A DNA stretch of 64,000 nt from Luidia sarsii (taxonomy: Eukaryota; Echinodermata; Asteroidea; Paxillosida; Luidiidae): assembly GCA_949987565.1 (NCBI GenBank), contig OX465111.1, positions 10,683,202 to 10,747,201 on the forward strand, given 5' to 3'. The notes under the pieces were generated by a model. That model was not told where the DNA came from and ran no database searches. It saw only the letters and a program-made list of their open reading frames with translations. Both the position numbers and the translations under genes were made by a program. Of the stretch, positions 35,690 through 47,693 are shown piece after piece (within the stretch, counting starts at the first letter, position 1; each line of letters starts with the position of its first letter).

Positions 35690-36605
35690 TAGTCAGTCAT
35701 TTTATTCAGTAATTTTAGTCTGTAAGCAGTTTGCAACATTTTTGTATATCAAATATTTATATACATAGAAACATGTAAAATACATTTAGTACACATACAT
35801 ACAGTGCTTTACCTATTGGCAACTAGTCTATCATGTTCCTTTTAATTTGGTACATTTAAGTGTACCTCGAAATGCATTGTTTGCAAGAAACATGTCAAGG
35901 AAATAGACTCTTTCAATGGACATTCTTCTGGAACTACCCACACGACCTATGGCTCTATCACGTGCACTACCTCAAACATCATATACCTCATCTCTTGTAG
36001 AGTTTGTAATATTCAGTATGTTGGCGAGACCAAAAACAACCTCAAAAAACGAATCTATGGCCATAGGTCTACTATCAAAACTGGTAAAATGGACACCCCT
36101 GTTGGGTATCACTTCAATCTCCCTGATCATTCGATATCAGACATGAGTGTACTGGGCATAGAATCACTTGGTCACCGTAATAATGCTGTCCGTCTTAGCC
36201 GTGAGAAAATGTGGATGAAGCGTCTTCGGACTATTCAACCACATGGTCTCAACATCCAGGAGGGTAATGACTAACACCATGCAGCTTTCTGATAATCCTT
36301 CTTTTGTGTTCAGTCCTTCACACTTCTCTCTTTGATCTTTCCCCCTATTGTCACTAATCCCTACCCCACTCCTTGCCCTTCTCTTTGATCTTTCCCCCTC
36401 CTCTCATTAATCCCCACCCTACCCCCTGCCCTTCCCTTTGATCTCTCCCTACCAGCTTCACTCTTTGTCCTTTGTTTCTCATCCGTGTCCTATTCACTCT
36501 CCCCCCTTCCTTCGTGTACATGTATCTGTTTTGTCCTTGTCACTCTGCCTTTGAGAAAGGTCCTGCTAGGATCGAAACGTCAGGCCCACTATATTTTAGA
36601 TGTTC
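35690..36605 (+). mobile_element. Penelope-like retroelement, 3' end
   Basis: It starts with the family's terminal sequence (TAAGCAGTTTGCAACATTTT), runs through a GIY-YIG endonuclease reading frame (35846-36274) and a pyrimidine-rich 3' tract (CTCTTTGATCTTTCCCCC repeated), and ends with GGTCCTGCTAGGATCGAAAC plus GTCAGGCCCACTA. The reverse transcriptase part is absent, so this is a 5'-truncated copy. Confidence 0.85.
35846..36274 (+). pseudogene. GIY-YIG endonuclease C-terminal fragment of a Penelope-like element
   Basis: 143 codons are open to a TAA, preceded by an in-frame TAA at 35843-35845. A Cys-containing lead (CTSKCIVCKKH) is followed by IIYLISCRVC, QYVGET, the HRSTIKTGK helix and TPVGYHFNLPDHS, matching the endonuclease of Penelope-like elements, which nicks the target for primed reverse transcription. 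The reading frame is intact over the domain, so the copy may be fairly recent. No start codon of its own is expected. Confidence 0.85.
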
Positions 36606-37194
36606 CTTTTAAATTAAGTTAAATTTTGTCACTTTTAATAGGTCACACTTTTAATCTTAGAAACAACTTCTAATTTGAAAGTAGGCTGAGAAGAGAGATA
36701 CTGAAGGTTAACATGCTTTCTATATGCTGCAGCCATCTTGTATTCCTTCTATTCAAGACTGTGTCCAAAACGAGGCTCTACAAATAGTCTGGTACTTTCT
36801 CTGATGCGGAATTACTGCTGTTGCCACTGGGTATGTAGGTATTAAAGTTAATGGAAAGATGGCTGAACTGAACTATTGAGTTCCTACCGAAATAAGTGGT
36901 GAGATTCAACCACTAGTAGCCAAAATGTATTAAGAACTAAATATCAATTTGTTGTTCAGTGAAATATATTACAAGAGCATCTTGTAATAATTTTGCAGTA
37001 CAGTGTAATGCAGAAAATGTCATTTTTTATGTATGGCACAGAAGGGTTTTAAGTCAAAGAAAGGTAGCACATTGGCCAATCCTATGTGCCTAGCATAAAC
37101 ATGGGATATAAAATAAACAAAACCCCCTCTTTCACATGGATCAGCAATTTCTACACAAATCCCCAACATATACACCATCCAGTCTTGTTCTGTG

Positions 37195-40100
37195 TTATAA
37201 AGGATCAAAGTCATCTCTCTGCAACAAAACAACAAAAGTAAATAATTAGTCATATCAATCATATAAAGTAAATCAATAGTCATATCAATCTGATTGATCT
37301 GATCTGAAGCTGGTTTGATAGTTTGCAACATCTCCAAGCCAAATGTTTTTATTCTATTATGGCCATGGCAATGATATAGTAGGGTTTGTGGTGACACCAT
37401 GTATAATATAAGAGGTATGATTCTCAAAAGAACCCAAGATAACTCAACGTTCCAGTCAACATGCTCTGGCTGTCATCAAGAGAATGGCAATGGTTACAAA
37501 CCAAGGCACATATTGCATTTTTGTGCTGTTTCCTAGTGCAAACATGTTCACTTATTTTCCATGGCTGTGCACAGTAAAGGAATAGAAGACTTTATAGTCT
37601 GTCAAACTTATCTTTTGACTAAATAGGTTGGAAGAGATTTGAAGCTTTGCATGGTGGAAATACCATGGTTGAAGTACCAAGTGGAAGGTTTGAGGCGACA
37701 CCATGAAACACATCTCATTTGAGATGAAGTGTTGGTCTTTTCAGAGCCACACTCTGACACTCCGTCACGAAACAGATGTCTCAAAAGTTAGAGGGCCTGA
37801 CGTTTCGATCCTCGCAGGATCTTTCTCAAAGGCCTTCATGTACTGCAGGTCATTTTAGTCAGTGAGCAGTTGCCAACAGTTTTCATATTAACTTCACAAA
37901 ACAGATGTGTTATGTAGTACATGGTGTCACCTCAAACCTTCCACTTGACTAAATAGGTTGGATAACATATTCATGTATGGAATGACCAACTCTGAAGTTG
38001 CCAAATTCATCTTATTGACTTCCTACCATTTCATTGTAGACTGTCACATGCTGTCGAATCTTAGATGTGTCTGTCCATGTTACAAAGTCTTCAAAGTTCC
38101 TGCGATACACACAAAAATGCACATGTACAAATCAAACAACTTGACGATGACTTTGATTGGAAGCAAGGAAGCATTACAATCTAGTAATATGGGGATGAGA
38201 GTTTCGCGGTCTACGGTATATTCAAAAGCATAGCTTGGGCTGTGTCTCTGGGCACAAGGTCATCATTAAATAGCTCAATGTGCTAATGTGTAGTTTCTCA
38301 TTGAGGTTGAAGCTGAAAAGTGTAAGCATGCACCTGCCTTTTGACACATGTATTCTACTTTTGAGATGGGTATCAGAAATGCAGTGACGGGGCTCAAAGA
38401 ATCTATCGTGTCTTGAGTTCTCACCTGGTTACAAGAAAAGCTGGATCTACTATCAGATCGGGTCCAACTCTGATGTCTGAATATGAGAGTTAAGGTGATT
38501 CATGATAATTAAATGGATGTCGCTTACTCCAGTAATTGACCTTTTAAAATGGAGAAGATCCTGCGAGATGCTTGTCGTCCCTCTCCGTAGTAGCCTGTGG
38601 CCAGGCATTCTTGCACCTTTCTCAGATTTGATCTGATAGCATACTCGCTTATACCGATCTGTCTTGTGACTTTTCTGACATTCCCTCCCAGTGAAATGCT
38701 GCGATCAAAGTTAGTGGAGTGTTTTTCGCCATTGTTGGTTGTCAAGGACGATTCAAATGCAAAGCAGAATCCCGCTTCTTCTAGAAACGCTCCACACTCA
38801 AGAAACAACACTGAAAACACAGTTGGAAAAGCGGCGTTGGGTTTATTCCAGGCTACTGCCGTCGCCGCAATTTCTATTTTTTATAAATGGAGGCTCATCT
38901 CATAACTATTCATTAGAAAACTTTTGTCACCGTGCAAACTTTGCTGGCATTGGTTTAAATGCCTAGATAATATATTCATGAGCTCATGAATACGTAATGA
39001 GGCCATTCAAGATGGCAGTTTTGCACATTGAAAAAAGTTTTCTCGAAATCACCGTCGTCATGGAGTTACGGGATGTTATTTATGTCACCGTGGAAATATG
39101 ATTACATTTGATCAAAATAAAGAAACATGACATAGGGTTGACATTTCATCTAAAATCAAGAAAGTTTTTCTGTAAAAAACTAAAATAGTTCTTGGAAAAA
39201 ATGTAAGAGTGATCTGACTTTTGCAAGGTATAAGCCACAGCATTCCCAAATGTTCATGATAACATTCGGGCCTTAACATATAAGCCACCCCTTCGTATAA
39301 GCAACGCCATTGCAAATGGACACCGCAGCAGTGTGGCGAATTCGCAATGCACTGACTGTGAACAATATTCTCAATTCTCAAACATTGGAAACTATCCTTG
39401 CAAAGATCTAAGCTACATGTAGACAAGGTAAACAAGGCCGCTGCAGGACAATACCAGCAACTACATGTATGTCCACATGTAGACAGCCTCCCTTATAATC
39501 AAGCATCTTTGCTAGGATGGGGGTGCCAGTCAGAATGACACTGTTAAATGAGTGCAAAGGATACGGCCTTGCTCAATGAATCGCACAGCGTTGGCAACGT
39601 CTTCGGCCATCTTGAGCTTCACCATGACCACGGGCAGTCTCCGCCTACAGAAAGATGAGGCACTGACTCTGTCACACAGTTCCAGACTGCGCTTAGTCGG
39701 GATGACTCCCATGTTGTACCTGCAAGAAGAATCATACAGATAAAAGACAGATGCTCATTGCACAGTCAAAGCAGATTTCTTGACTAAGGCCTTTAAAAAA
39801 ACACAGCATACGGCGTACGCGATCTGGCTCAAGTGGTATCTCAAGTAGTAGTCTCTTCCAAAACCGAAGCAAAAGCATTGTTTTCATTTCTGCAATTTTA
39901 AAATACACTGTAGATGAGAGAAATGGAGACAAAGCTGGAGCCTGAGCCCAAGACGTGTTTTTGGGAAAGGCCTAGACTACTTGTCTTTCTGGATAGCTCT
40001 CTCTAGACAGTTTTCCTGGGCCCAAAATATACCCCATTAAAAAACGCACCAAGCTTCTGTGGCTATGGCTAGAGGTGGCTGACTGAAAATGTCAGGGTGT

Positions 40101-42266
40101 CTGCACTTTTCCAGTCATAAACATGTGTACATGTAGTTTATGGTAAATTATGGCTAAATATGCATTGGCTTAACTATGGTTTAAAATTGGTTCATCAGAC
40201 GAGCCAGGCTTTCCAGAGGAAAGGCAAGAGCATTCTGGACAAGTATTTTAATCATATTATGCCTTTTGGACCAAAACAAATTTCACTTCATATCAAATGT
40301 ATCGGCCTATTATATGAAACAGAAGTAAAACAAGAAATTGCCAAAGTGCAGAAAAGGAATGGGCAACTGCTTTAAAAAAGAAGAAGCTTGGGTTCTTTGA
40401 ATGATTTCTAGAGGAGCAGGGTAAAAATCGAATTGAATTTAGAATGAGAAATGAGATATTAATTTTCTTTCATTTCTGCTCAAGGACAGGCCATTTGTCT
40501 GCTGTAATCTCTGCATGATTTCTACTCACAGCTTTTCCAGTAGCTGCGATGTGCATTGCGTCCGGTATGGGTCCTTAGGATCCAGCTGTTTGATCTTGCT
40601 GGCCAAAACTCTCACATGACGACTCAATTTATTGTACCTGAAATAAATCAAAACAAAAATCCTAAATAAATCTGTGCAGATATTTATCAAATCTAATTTC
40701 CAGTGGCACTTTTTATCTAAACAAATAATCTGGGTTACCACATAGCTGACACATTTGTCTTAGTTTTGACCAATCTTATCCAAAATCATGGAAAAGGAGT
40801 ACACTGTACTGTAGTATCATAAATAAGTTAATTCCAGCTATATTATAGACCTACATGTTTTGGATTATTTGTTTTCAGGATTTAGAATGAAAGCTTCTCT
40901 AAGTAAAGGTTTCAAATGAGATGAAAGGTTCACAAATCACCATGTGCTTTCATTCTAAATCCTGAAAACAAATAATCCCAAACATGTAGGCTTGAAATTG
41001 CATGCTTTGCGCCGTTCATGAACCAGTCGTGGGCTCAATGGTTGCAGACCCACTGCGCACACGGAACTGTCAGAATGCTATTTTAGGAAAAGAAGATGGC
41101 CGCCTTGTTTTGGCTGTCGCACGGACGAAAGACCTTCTCGATCAACTGAGGGTATTTTTTCCCTTTTTTCCAAAACGTGAGTTAGGCAAATGACCAGTAT
41201 TAGAATCCTTGATTCTCACTGAATCCAAAAATGGCCGCATAGGACGGTGATACGGGTGTTTTCGGCGGTAAATCTGGGGGTTTGGGTCAGGTAGTTTTTC
41301 GGTTTTGGCGGTTTGTACACATTAGCCATGTTTTGACTCGGTTTGACTTGGACCCTACAGTCACCCGAATCTCAAAATTTCAAAATTTGATTAAAAAATG
41401 GTGACTTGTCGGGTCCAAGTTACTCCGACTAGTGAGTACTGTGTTTTCAGCATTTTTGACAGATGTAGTGTCAAGATTTCTCCGCATTTTTAACCCTTTT
41501 GAAAACCTCACACAATCTAACTTCTAAAAACTAAGGATAACAATTAATAATGTGATCTCAAGACTCAAATGCTCCGTATTTTTACCCCTTTGAAAATCAC
41601 CTCACACAATCTAACTTCTTAAGTTCTATTCTAACTCTAAGGACAACAATGTGATCTCGAAATTTGACTACTTAACTTAGTTTAATCTTTTAATATTATT
41701 TATTAATATTAGGCCTTATTTCATATTTGTCTTTACTGAGTGAATGCAATCAGACAACTGAAATTCAAAACATTGTCAATGTCATCATGGTAGTCTGGTA
41801 TTGCCTACTGTCCGAGTAACTTGGAGTTGGACCCTTACATTACAAATTAGTAATACAATCACCTTGGTCCTTCCGTTATTTATTTTGATCGCCCGACCCC
41901 CTCAAAACTTTGAAAAAGGCGTCTGTAAGGGTCCAAGTTACTTTGACTATCATCGTGGGTAGTCCGAGTAACTTGGACCCTTACAATCGCCCTTATAAAA
42001 AAAAAGAGGGGTCGCCCGAAATTCTCCAAAAGGTCTCCAAAATTTGTAAAAAGGCGATAAAGGGTCCAAGTTACTCTGACTACATCGTGGGTAAAATATT
42101 TTGCAGAAAAACGGGCAACGTTGTAAACCTACTTTGTGTAGTCCTCCCGCTTCTGAATATGGTACTTTCTCAGGACTTTCACCTCGCGTAAGTTGTTGTC
42201 AACTTCCCATGAGATAAAGTCGACTTTCTTCAGCAATTTCTGCTCGTGAAATTTAAGTTTCCTCAT
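37195..42266 (-). CDS. IMP3: U3 small nucleolar ribonucleoprotein protein IMP3
   Basis: Six exons: 42133-42266, 40530-40637, 39565-39719, 38425-38476, 38027-38099, 37195-37218. They splice in frame to 181 residues, close to the 184 of human IMP3. Family sequence is clear along the whole length: an N-terminal [17 protein letters not shown], the central [20 protein letters not shown], and an S4-type RNA-binding region with [28 protein letters not shown] and the terminal RDDFDPL. IMP3 is part of the U3 snoRNP/SSU processome in the nucleolus and helps pair U3 with pre-rRNA for 18S processing. Exons 4 (52 nt) and 6 (24 nt coding) are very short. The introns hold several fold-back elements, and exon 5 starts about 80 bases from a nested MITE. 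Confidence 0.95.
37681..37944. mobile_element. MITE with GTGGAAGGTTTGAGG ends, containing a Penelope-like insert
   Basis: Inverted ends GTGGAAGGTTTGAGGCGACA and GGTGTCACCTCAAACCTTCCAC. The interior at about 37785-37890 carries GAGGGCCTGACGTTTCGATC and TTTTAGTCAGTGAGCAGTT, i.e. the Penelope-like terminal repeat nested in the MITE. The words TTGACTAAATAGGTTGGA lie on both sides (about 37616 and 37945). Confidence 0.75.
38526..38820 (-). CDS. Unrecognised open reading frame inside an IMP3 intron
   Basis: About 98 codons are open on the minus strand inside IMP3 intron 3. The C-terminal half ([20 protein letters not shown] and [20 protein letters not shown]) has a protein-like composition, and the frame ends next to CTGGA|gtaagc, a good splice donor, just before its stop. 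It could be a first exon of an unrecognised gene on the same strand, an alternative IMP3 5' exon, or chance. The phase at the donor does not suit IMP3 exon 4. No homolog recognised. Confidence 0.25.
40850..40990. repeat. Fold-back element, 45-bp arms
   Basis: CCTACATGTTTTGGATTATT and the rest of the arm (40850-40894) are repeated inverted at 40946-40990 with about one mismatch. In IMP3 intron 1. Confidence 0.85.
41080..41432. mobile_element. Right part of the long GTCCGAGTAACTTGGACCC MITE
   Basis: It shares TTCTCGATCAACTGAGGGT, GGCGGTAAATCTGGGG and GTGACTTGTCGGGTCCAAGT with 7590-7879 and ends TTACTCCGACTA. The left arm is not recognised. In IMP3 intron 1. Confidence 0.75.
41810..42080. mobile_element. 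Two short GTCCGAGTAACTTGG MITEs in tandem
   Basis: Copies at about 41810-41947 and 41962-42080 each begin GTCCGAGTAACTTGG and end CCAAGTTACT-TGAC. Each is followed by CATCGTGGGTA, so the second looks like a tandem duplicate of element plus spacer. They lie just inside IMP3 intron 1, about 50 bases from exon 1. Confidence 0.8.
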
Positions 42267-42898
42267 GATGTTTTATTGTTAGTAATGTTACTGTTGTTAC
42301 TGTCTTGTTAGGACTCGGACAACACGTGGAAGGTAACTCACCAAAATGAATACAACTCGGACTGGCTCCACTTTACATTAATCATACGAATGAAACCTTT
42401 TGACGTCCAGGAACCAACAATTACTTTTGCAGGGCGCCCTCTTGTGTCTCAAATGGTTTCCCGAACATGACAACTTCACACTTCAGCTGCCACACGTCAG
42501 AAATAAGAAGAGGTGGGTGTGACAGTTTCCTTAGTAATTTATTAAATTATACATGTATATATAATTCTATGGCTATTCCTTGGTGAATTATTAATTTATT
42601 TCTACCACATAGTTTTCGGGAGAGGTTTAAAAGGGATGCCTGAACAGCAACGTACGTGTTCATGATCTACTTCTCAAAACAATGAGTCAGTATTTTCCGG
42701 TGGCAATGATCTTTTTCACTACCAGTACTTTCGCAGATGATGTTCCAGTTGGTACGGAAGAGATGTAAACAGAGGTTCGATGCATGTGTCTTAATTAAAC
42801 GGCGTGCGTGCTCTCAACCAGAGGCATAAGGCCTGTTTGGAAGCTTCCAGGTAGCTACACCAAAAATGATTCTGCGTCCATGCTGTGTATAAGGACAT
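42267..42898. other. IMP3 5' flank
   Basis: An AACACGTGG E-box-like word lies about 60 bases upstream of the IMP3 start. No other feature seen. Confidence 0.3.
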
Positions 42899-43003
42899 AG
42901 CGGAATTCCTTTAGCACTTGCGTGCAGTAAATAGGCCTTAACGGTACATATTATGTACCGTTAAGGCCTATTTACTGCACGCAAGTGCTAAAGGAATTCC
43001 GCT
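42899..43003. repeat. Perfect 52-bp palindrome
   Basis: The arms 42899-42950 and 42952-43003 are exact reverse complements around a single centre base at 42951. The arm begins AGCGGAATTCCTTTAGCACT and ends CCTTAACGGTACATA. Confidence 0.95.
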
Positions 43004-43515
43004 AGGTCCAAAACATAAAGCACGCACAGTTTTCTATGGGGACGTTTACATCTGGAGCGGACAAACCGCGCGGTTGCGCGGCAAACCGCTGGGTTTACAA
43101 ACCAGATCGATTTTTTTTAAAGATACCGCGCTGCCGTGACTGCGCTTATACTCACCAAACAAACTTGGTTTCTCTTTCGTTTGAGACGCGATCTTCTCGC
43201 CAGGATCAGAAGTATAGAGAGCTTCTATCTTCCTCTTGCGTTCGATTCCTTCGGTACGGCACCATTGTCTTTGGAGAATATCATTTGCATAAATACCGAG
43301 TGAGTTTCCGCTCCTGTGTAAACGTAAAAAGCCGCAATGCCGCTTTCCGTTACTGCGCGCCTGTGTAAGGGGTAATGACGCCAGAGCAACCCGGGGGTGA
43401 CCGGGGTATGCCCGGGAAGCCAATCGAATCCTATGTATGTCAGTAGGCACTTTAGAGGTAAAGAACTGAGCAGTTTTAGACTGTTGTTCTGGCATCAATC
43501 TTAAAGTCTTATAAA

Positions 43516-43692
43516 CAACTTGAAAAATTGGCAAAGAAAACTTTGACTGGACTGGGACTTGAACCCGAGACCTCTGGACTGACGTACCAGTGTTCTTCCA
43601 TCTAAATTATCCGGCCCTTAGATGGTGGCCTTCCAAATAGTTAACAAGTCTTTGCGGGGTTGGGGCGCCAGTCAGAAGCAATTCAACCAGTC
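43516..43692 (-). mobile_element. tRNA-derived SINE, copy 5
   Basis: The plus strand shows the reverse of the family tail (TTGGCAAAGAAAACTTTGAC), box B (GGACTTGAACCCGAGACC) and the body (GCCAGTCAGAAGCAATTCAA). Confidence 0.8.
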
Positions 43693-44439
43693 AGTTTTTC
43701 CTTGGTTCCGTCGTTCGACTCTTATAAACAACATTATAGTCTAGATATAGGCCTACTAAAGAAAGATTTAACGGGGAAAAACTACAACGGGTTGGACTCA
43801 TAGACATAATGTTTTTACCTATAGACGATGGTAAAATAAAATATGGTAAAAAAATTAACCACTGTCCGCACTTGGACTTTCGGGGACATTTTTACTGAGA
43901 CCATGGTAGAAGTATAACAGAGATGCAAGTCTAATGACTCAAAACAATGCAAATCTTATGCGTGGTGGCGTGCTGTATGTGCAGCATGATCTCGCTCCCA
44001 CGGCCGAATGCAGGGCCTAGATGTACGCTTTCCCATGTGCCGTTTTTACAAACTCGCTCTGCATGCACTGCCCTGTCGACCGCACTGGACTTATCGTATA
44101 GGGAAAGGTGGGCTGTAGCTTTTCCCGGGCAGCATGCAGCTGCATGGCCGGTAGAAATAACCGCTGGACTCGGGAAAAGTAACAGAGAGGAAAACGACCC
44201 ATGGCTGTTCGCACTGGACTTAGAATGGGAAAGTTCCCATCGTGTAGGTATAAGATTGACTGAAACAAGTCCAGCGCGGACAGGGCATTAGTAATCCCAG
44301 AAAGGGGATGGACAGTACACGGCCTGTCGTATATCGGACATTGGAAGGCCACTTTCTGACATGGTCCGTGGATGCTAAGGTACTTAGCCCAGACAGAGGG
44401 GAAATGTTCATAATTTATAGTCCCGTTCATTCTCCATCA
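43693..44439. other. Intergenic, no supported gene
   Basis: Both strands have open frames over 43947-44430, but neither shows a recognisable protein motif or splice support. Confidence 0.4.
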
Positions 44440-44677
44440 GGGGCCAATTTCATAGAGCCGCTTAAGCGTCAAAATGTGCTTAAGCGCAAAAACTCACTAG
44501 CCACAGGATCCCCTTGCCTACACAAACTTCACCTTTGTTTCATGCTAAGTTAAGAAGAGTGGAATACAAAAGCAATGGACATCACATCGCAGTGCAGCTT
44601 GTAATCCTGCTTACACGAGGAAGACTTTTTCTGCTTAGCAGATTTTCACGCTTAAGCGGCTCTATGAAATTGGGCCC
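44440..44677. mobile_element. MITE with GGGCCAATTTCATAGAGC ends
   Basis: Inverted arms of about 28 bases, GGGCCAATTTCATAGAGCCG/CGGCTCTATGAAATTGGGCC, continuing CTTAAGCG. Interior non-coding. Confidence 0.9.
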
Positions 44678-45366
44678 AGGAGACTAGAGGGCCGTTCCCA
44701 CTGCGCAAAATAATCGCGATTTGTATAGCGATTCAAAACAATCCACACAGCCAACACATCGTGACAATTGAGGGTGGCCCATGCGGGGAGACAAACTCGC
44801 ACGCCACTTCCTGTCAGCCAGAGCCGCGAGCGGTGCATTGTGGGATTGCAAAAACCGGTGCGATTCAGCGGAGCATGCGCACACGGCACACGCACCTCGT
44901 GGCAAATGAACGCGATTAGTCGGGGAAGTCTCAGTAATAATGGAGTCCGAATCGCGATTCAAATCCCACTAATAATCGCGGTTATTGTGTACACAGTCCA
45001 CACACACAAAAAAGGAGAGTTTGAATCGCAGATCATAATAATTTATTGGTTCGCAACAGTAAAACTATAGTAGGCCTATGTATATGCGTGTATGTAGGAG
45101 CAGTTGTATCATAATGCGATGAACCGTACCGAAGATGGACACCGTTCGATGTATTCGTGTCCTAAATTATTCTCTATGATGGTCACACTGGGGATTTTTT
45201 TGTGGGCGGTGACCTACATTGCCCGCTGTAACCAGAAAGGGCAGAAAGGGGACAGAGATAAAGCAGAAAAAGCCAGCTGTAGGGCCAGAGAATGCACAAT
45301 GTACAGTATTAGAGATGCTTAATTGTATACGGTCAATCAGCAACCCTTGAATCCTATGAATTTATT

Positions 45367-45620
45367 TGTGACCCGGCACAGCATAATGAGGAATAACCCC
45401 ACTTTTGAGATTTTGAGATTTTCTAATGATGTGAAAGAGTATACCATTAGCTTTCAAATGATATCAAAATATAATATCCTATAATATTTAAAATTTCCGA
45501 AAATACAAAAAAAAGAAAATTTATTTGTAATCGAATTGTGAAGATACTTTAACTTCAGGCGTTGTTTACTCAAAAAGTGTTTTGGTGGGATATTCTTCAT
45601 GTCGTTGTGCCGGGTCACAT
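45367..45620. mobile_element. MITE with TGTGACCCGGCACA ends
   Basis: Inverted ends TGTGACCCGGCACA and TGTGCCGGGTCACA around about 225 bases of AT-rich sequence. Non-coding. Confidence 0.85.
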
Positions 45621-46087
45621 TTTTAGCATTACATGCATGCCATTTATGTGAACGCTAGAGGGCGCAAGCAAAACAAAACTATAGCTTTGAAGTTAATGTA
45701 AGCTTTAAACCGATGTACAAACATATTCACATTCCGTTATGATTGTCAATGGAAGCGACCCCCTGCATTTTGTCCACGCTATGGGACCGTAGGGATAAGC
45801 CTAAGCATAAACATACTGCTTCCCCAACAAAAGTTGGCGGCTTAAGACACGATATAGCAATAAAGGATGTGTGCTAGAGGTGTGTGGAATTTATAATGGA
45901 ATTAATGTAATAAAGAGGGAAATGTTGAAAGAATGAAAGTGGACCGATGATCCCCACACCCTCATGTCCACACGCACCGTCGTCTGTCACCTTGCAAGTC
46001 TTTGCGCGAATTTCAAACATGCATGGGTTTAAATAAAACATAAAATTAAAAAGACCTAAGGCTTTGCATTGTGGGTGAAACAATATA

Positions 46088-46338
46088 TGAGGGTTTGTGG
46101 TGATGACACCATGAATAATGTCTCTAAAGAAGAGGTGTGGTTATGAAAAGAACCTGAGTGATAAATCGTCGTTCTGGCCAGTACTGGTATGCTCTGGCCG
46201 TCATCATGATAAATGCACTAGTGTTTCTCCTGAACTTCTCCTGATGACGGCCAGAGCATACTGGCCGGCACGTCGAGTTACCACTCAGGTTCTTTTCAAA
46301 ACCACACCTCTTCTTTATGGTGTCACCGCAAACCCTCC
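46088..46338. mobile_element. MITE, GGAGGGTTTGCGGTGACACC family, long palindrome
   Basis: TA-flanked, with nearly full-length inverted arms: the terminal GAGGGTTTG, AAAAGAACCTGAGTG/CACTCAGGTTCTTTT, and CTGGCCGTCATCA/TGATGACGGCCAG near the centre. Relatives are at 37.38, 37.68, 47.69, 51.09 and 61.45 kb. Confidence 0.88.
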
Positions 46339-46853
46339 TATAATGCATGGGTTTGTATATGCAGAGATACTATAGTAGCAATATAAAACCGCGGGCAAAT
46401 CTGATGTCGATCATTATGATCGGAGCATTCGTTCAAGCTAGGGTACACCATTTTCGCGATGGTCAAAGAATTCCTTCCATAAAGTTATACACTCAGTGTA
46501 TACATGAAATACATGTTACACACCTGCGTGCGTTTCGGCTCAACCCGTCGACCACGTACATGAGAAAAAAACGCGGAAACGAGATTAAATTCTAACTTTT
46601 TGTCACACATAGAGGGAAGTATTTAAGTATTTATAAACAAAATCTTTGTTCCAACGATCGCTCCAATTTGCTCTTTTCGTCAGATTTCAGAACACTACAA
46701 TTTCACGGAATTTCTGACACCATTAGACCCACTGCAAACGTTTTGATGTCATTTGTACGTGATAAGGTTTAGTTTGCTTAGACTGTCATTCACATCGGTT
46801 TCGGACGTTATTTGCAAATGTCCCTTTGCGCTCAAGCAGATTTCAACGATTAA

Positions 46854-47200
46854 AGGCCCTATACAACATTAGTATAAAAGGTCAAAAGATTGCCACAGTT
46901 AGTGTGTTAAACCATTAAACATTCCCAAAAAGAAATTCTGCGAAGGTTTTAGCTCAAATGGTAATCTGAGAAAGTATAGAAAAAGGCAAAAAACAGTCAC
47001 GGTTTTTGCACCGTTCTGTAGTGTACGAAATAGTTTATTACTCACGAGTAATAAACTTCTTGTCGATGTTTGAGTGAAGATTTCTCGAGAAGTACAGCAT
47101 CCCAGACCGTAAGATTTCAACATGACAATACCATAATCATCTACAAAGTGTAAATTAGAAGGAAATCTGTGGACATCGATGTTTTCCGATCTTCTTTAAC
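46854..47200. mobile_element. GGCCC-ATACAACAT element, copy A
   Basis: Shares about 330 bases with 52112-52462 in opposite orientation: TTTGAGTGAAGATTTCTCGA, CATCCCAGACCGTAAGATTT, GGAAATCTGTGGACATCGAT, and the palindrome TTTATTACTCACGAGTAATA. The second terminal end is not clear here. Confidence 0.8.
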
Positions 47201-47564
47201 TAAGCAGTCTATGATTATGAAATCAGCCTAGTATAATGTAGTTATAGGCGTATACAGCCCGAACCTAATACATGTATTAGTATTGGCAATACCTGGCCCC
47301 AGACCCCGGGAGCCCTCGGTTGCAACTAAGCGTGCTACGTAAATGAAATTAATCTTGGGAAACTTCAGGTTCAGAACTTGCTTCATTGAAAGTCAAAGAC
47401 AATTTAGATATAAATTACCTTCAGTGCAACCTCCATGGCATCTGCATGGTAGTTAGAAAAAAACCACGACGGGTATATCTGTGGAATCTATTATATTAAC
47501 GCCATTTACTGACATGTTCCTTGAATAGAAATAGGAAAATTTACTGACTTACATGATCAAGAGC

Positions 47565-47660
47565 CCCTGATGCTTCGATCCTCGCAGGACCTTTCTCAAA
47601 AATAGAATCTATCTTTGAGGAAGGTCATGCTAGGATCGAAACGTCAGGTCCCGTTCCCAC
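47565..47660. repeat. Head-to-head pair of Penelope-like terminal repeats
   Basis: GATGCTTCGATCCTCGCAGG followed within 30 bases by the opposite orientation GCTAGGATCGAAACGTCAGG. Similar pairs occur at 54.4 and 60.9 kb. Confidence 0.75.
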
Positions 47661-47693
47661 CAGATTTACGTACCACGATATTCAGTAGATAAA

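Noticed and set aside
43046..43534. 162-codon minus frame
   Set aside because: No domain, signal, splice support or codon bias. It overlaps SINE-flanking repeat sequence.
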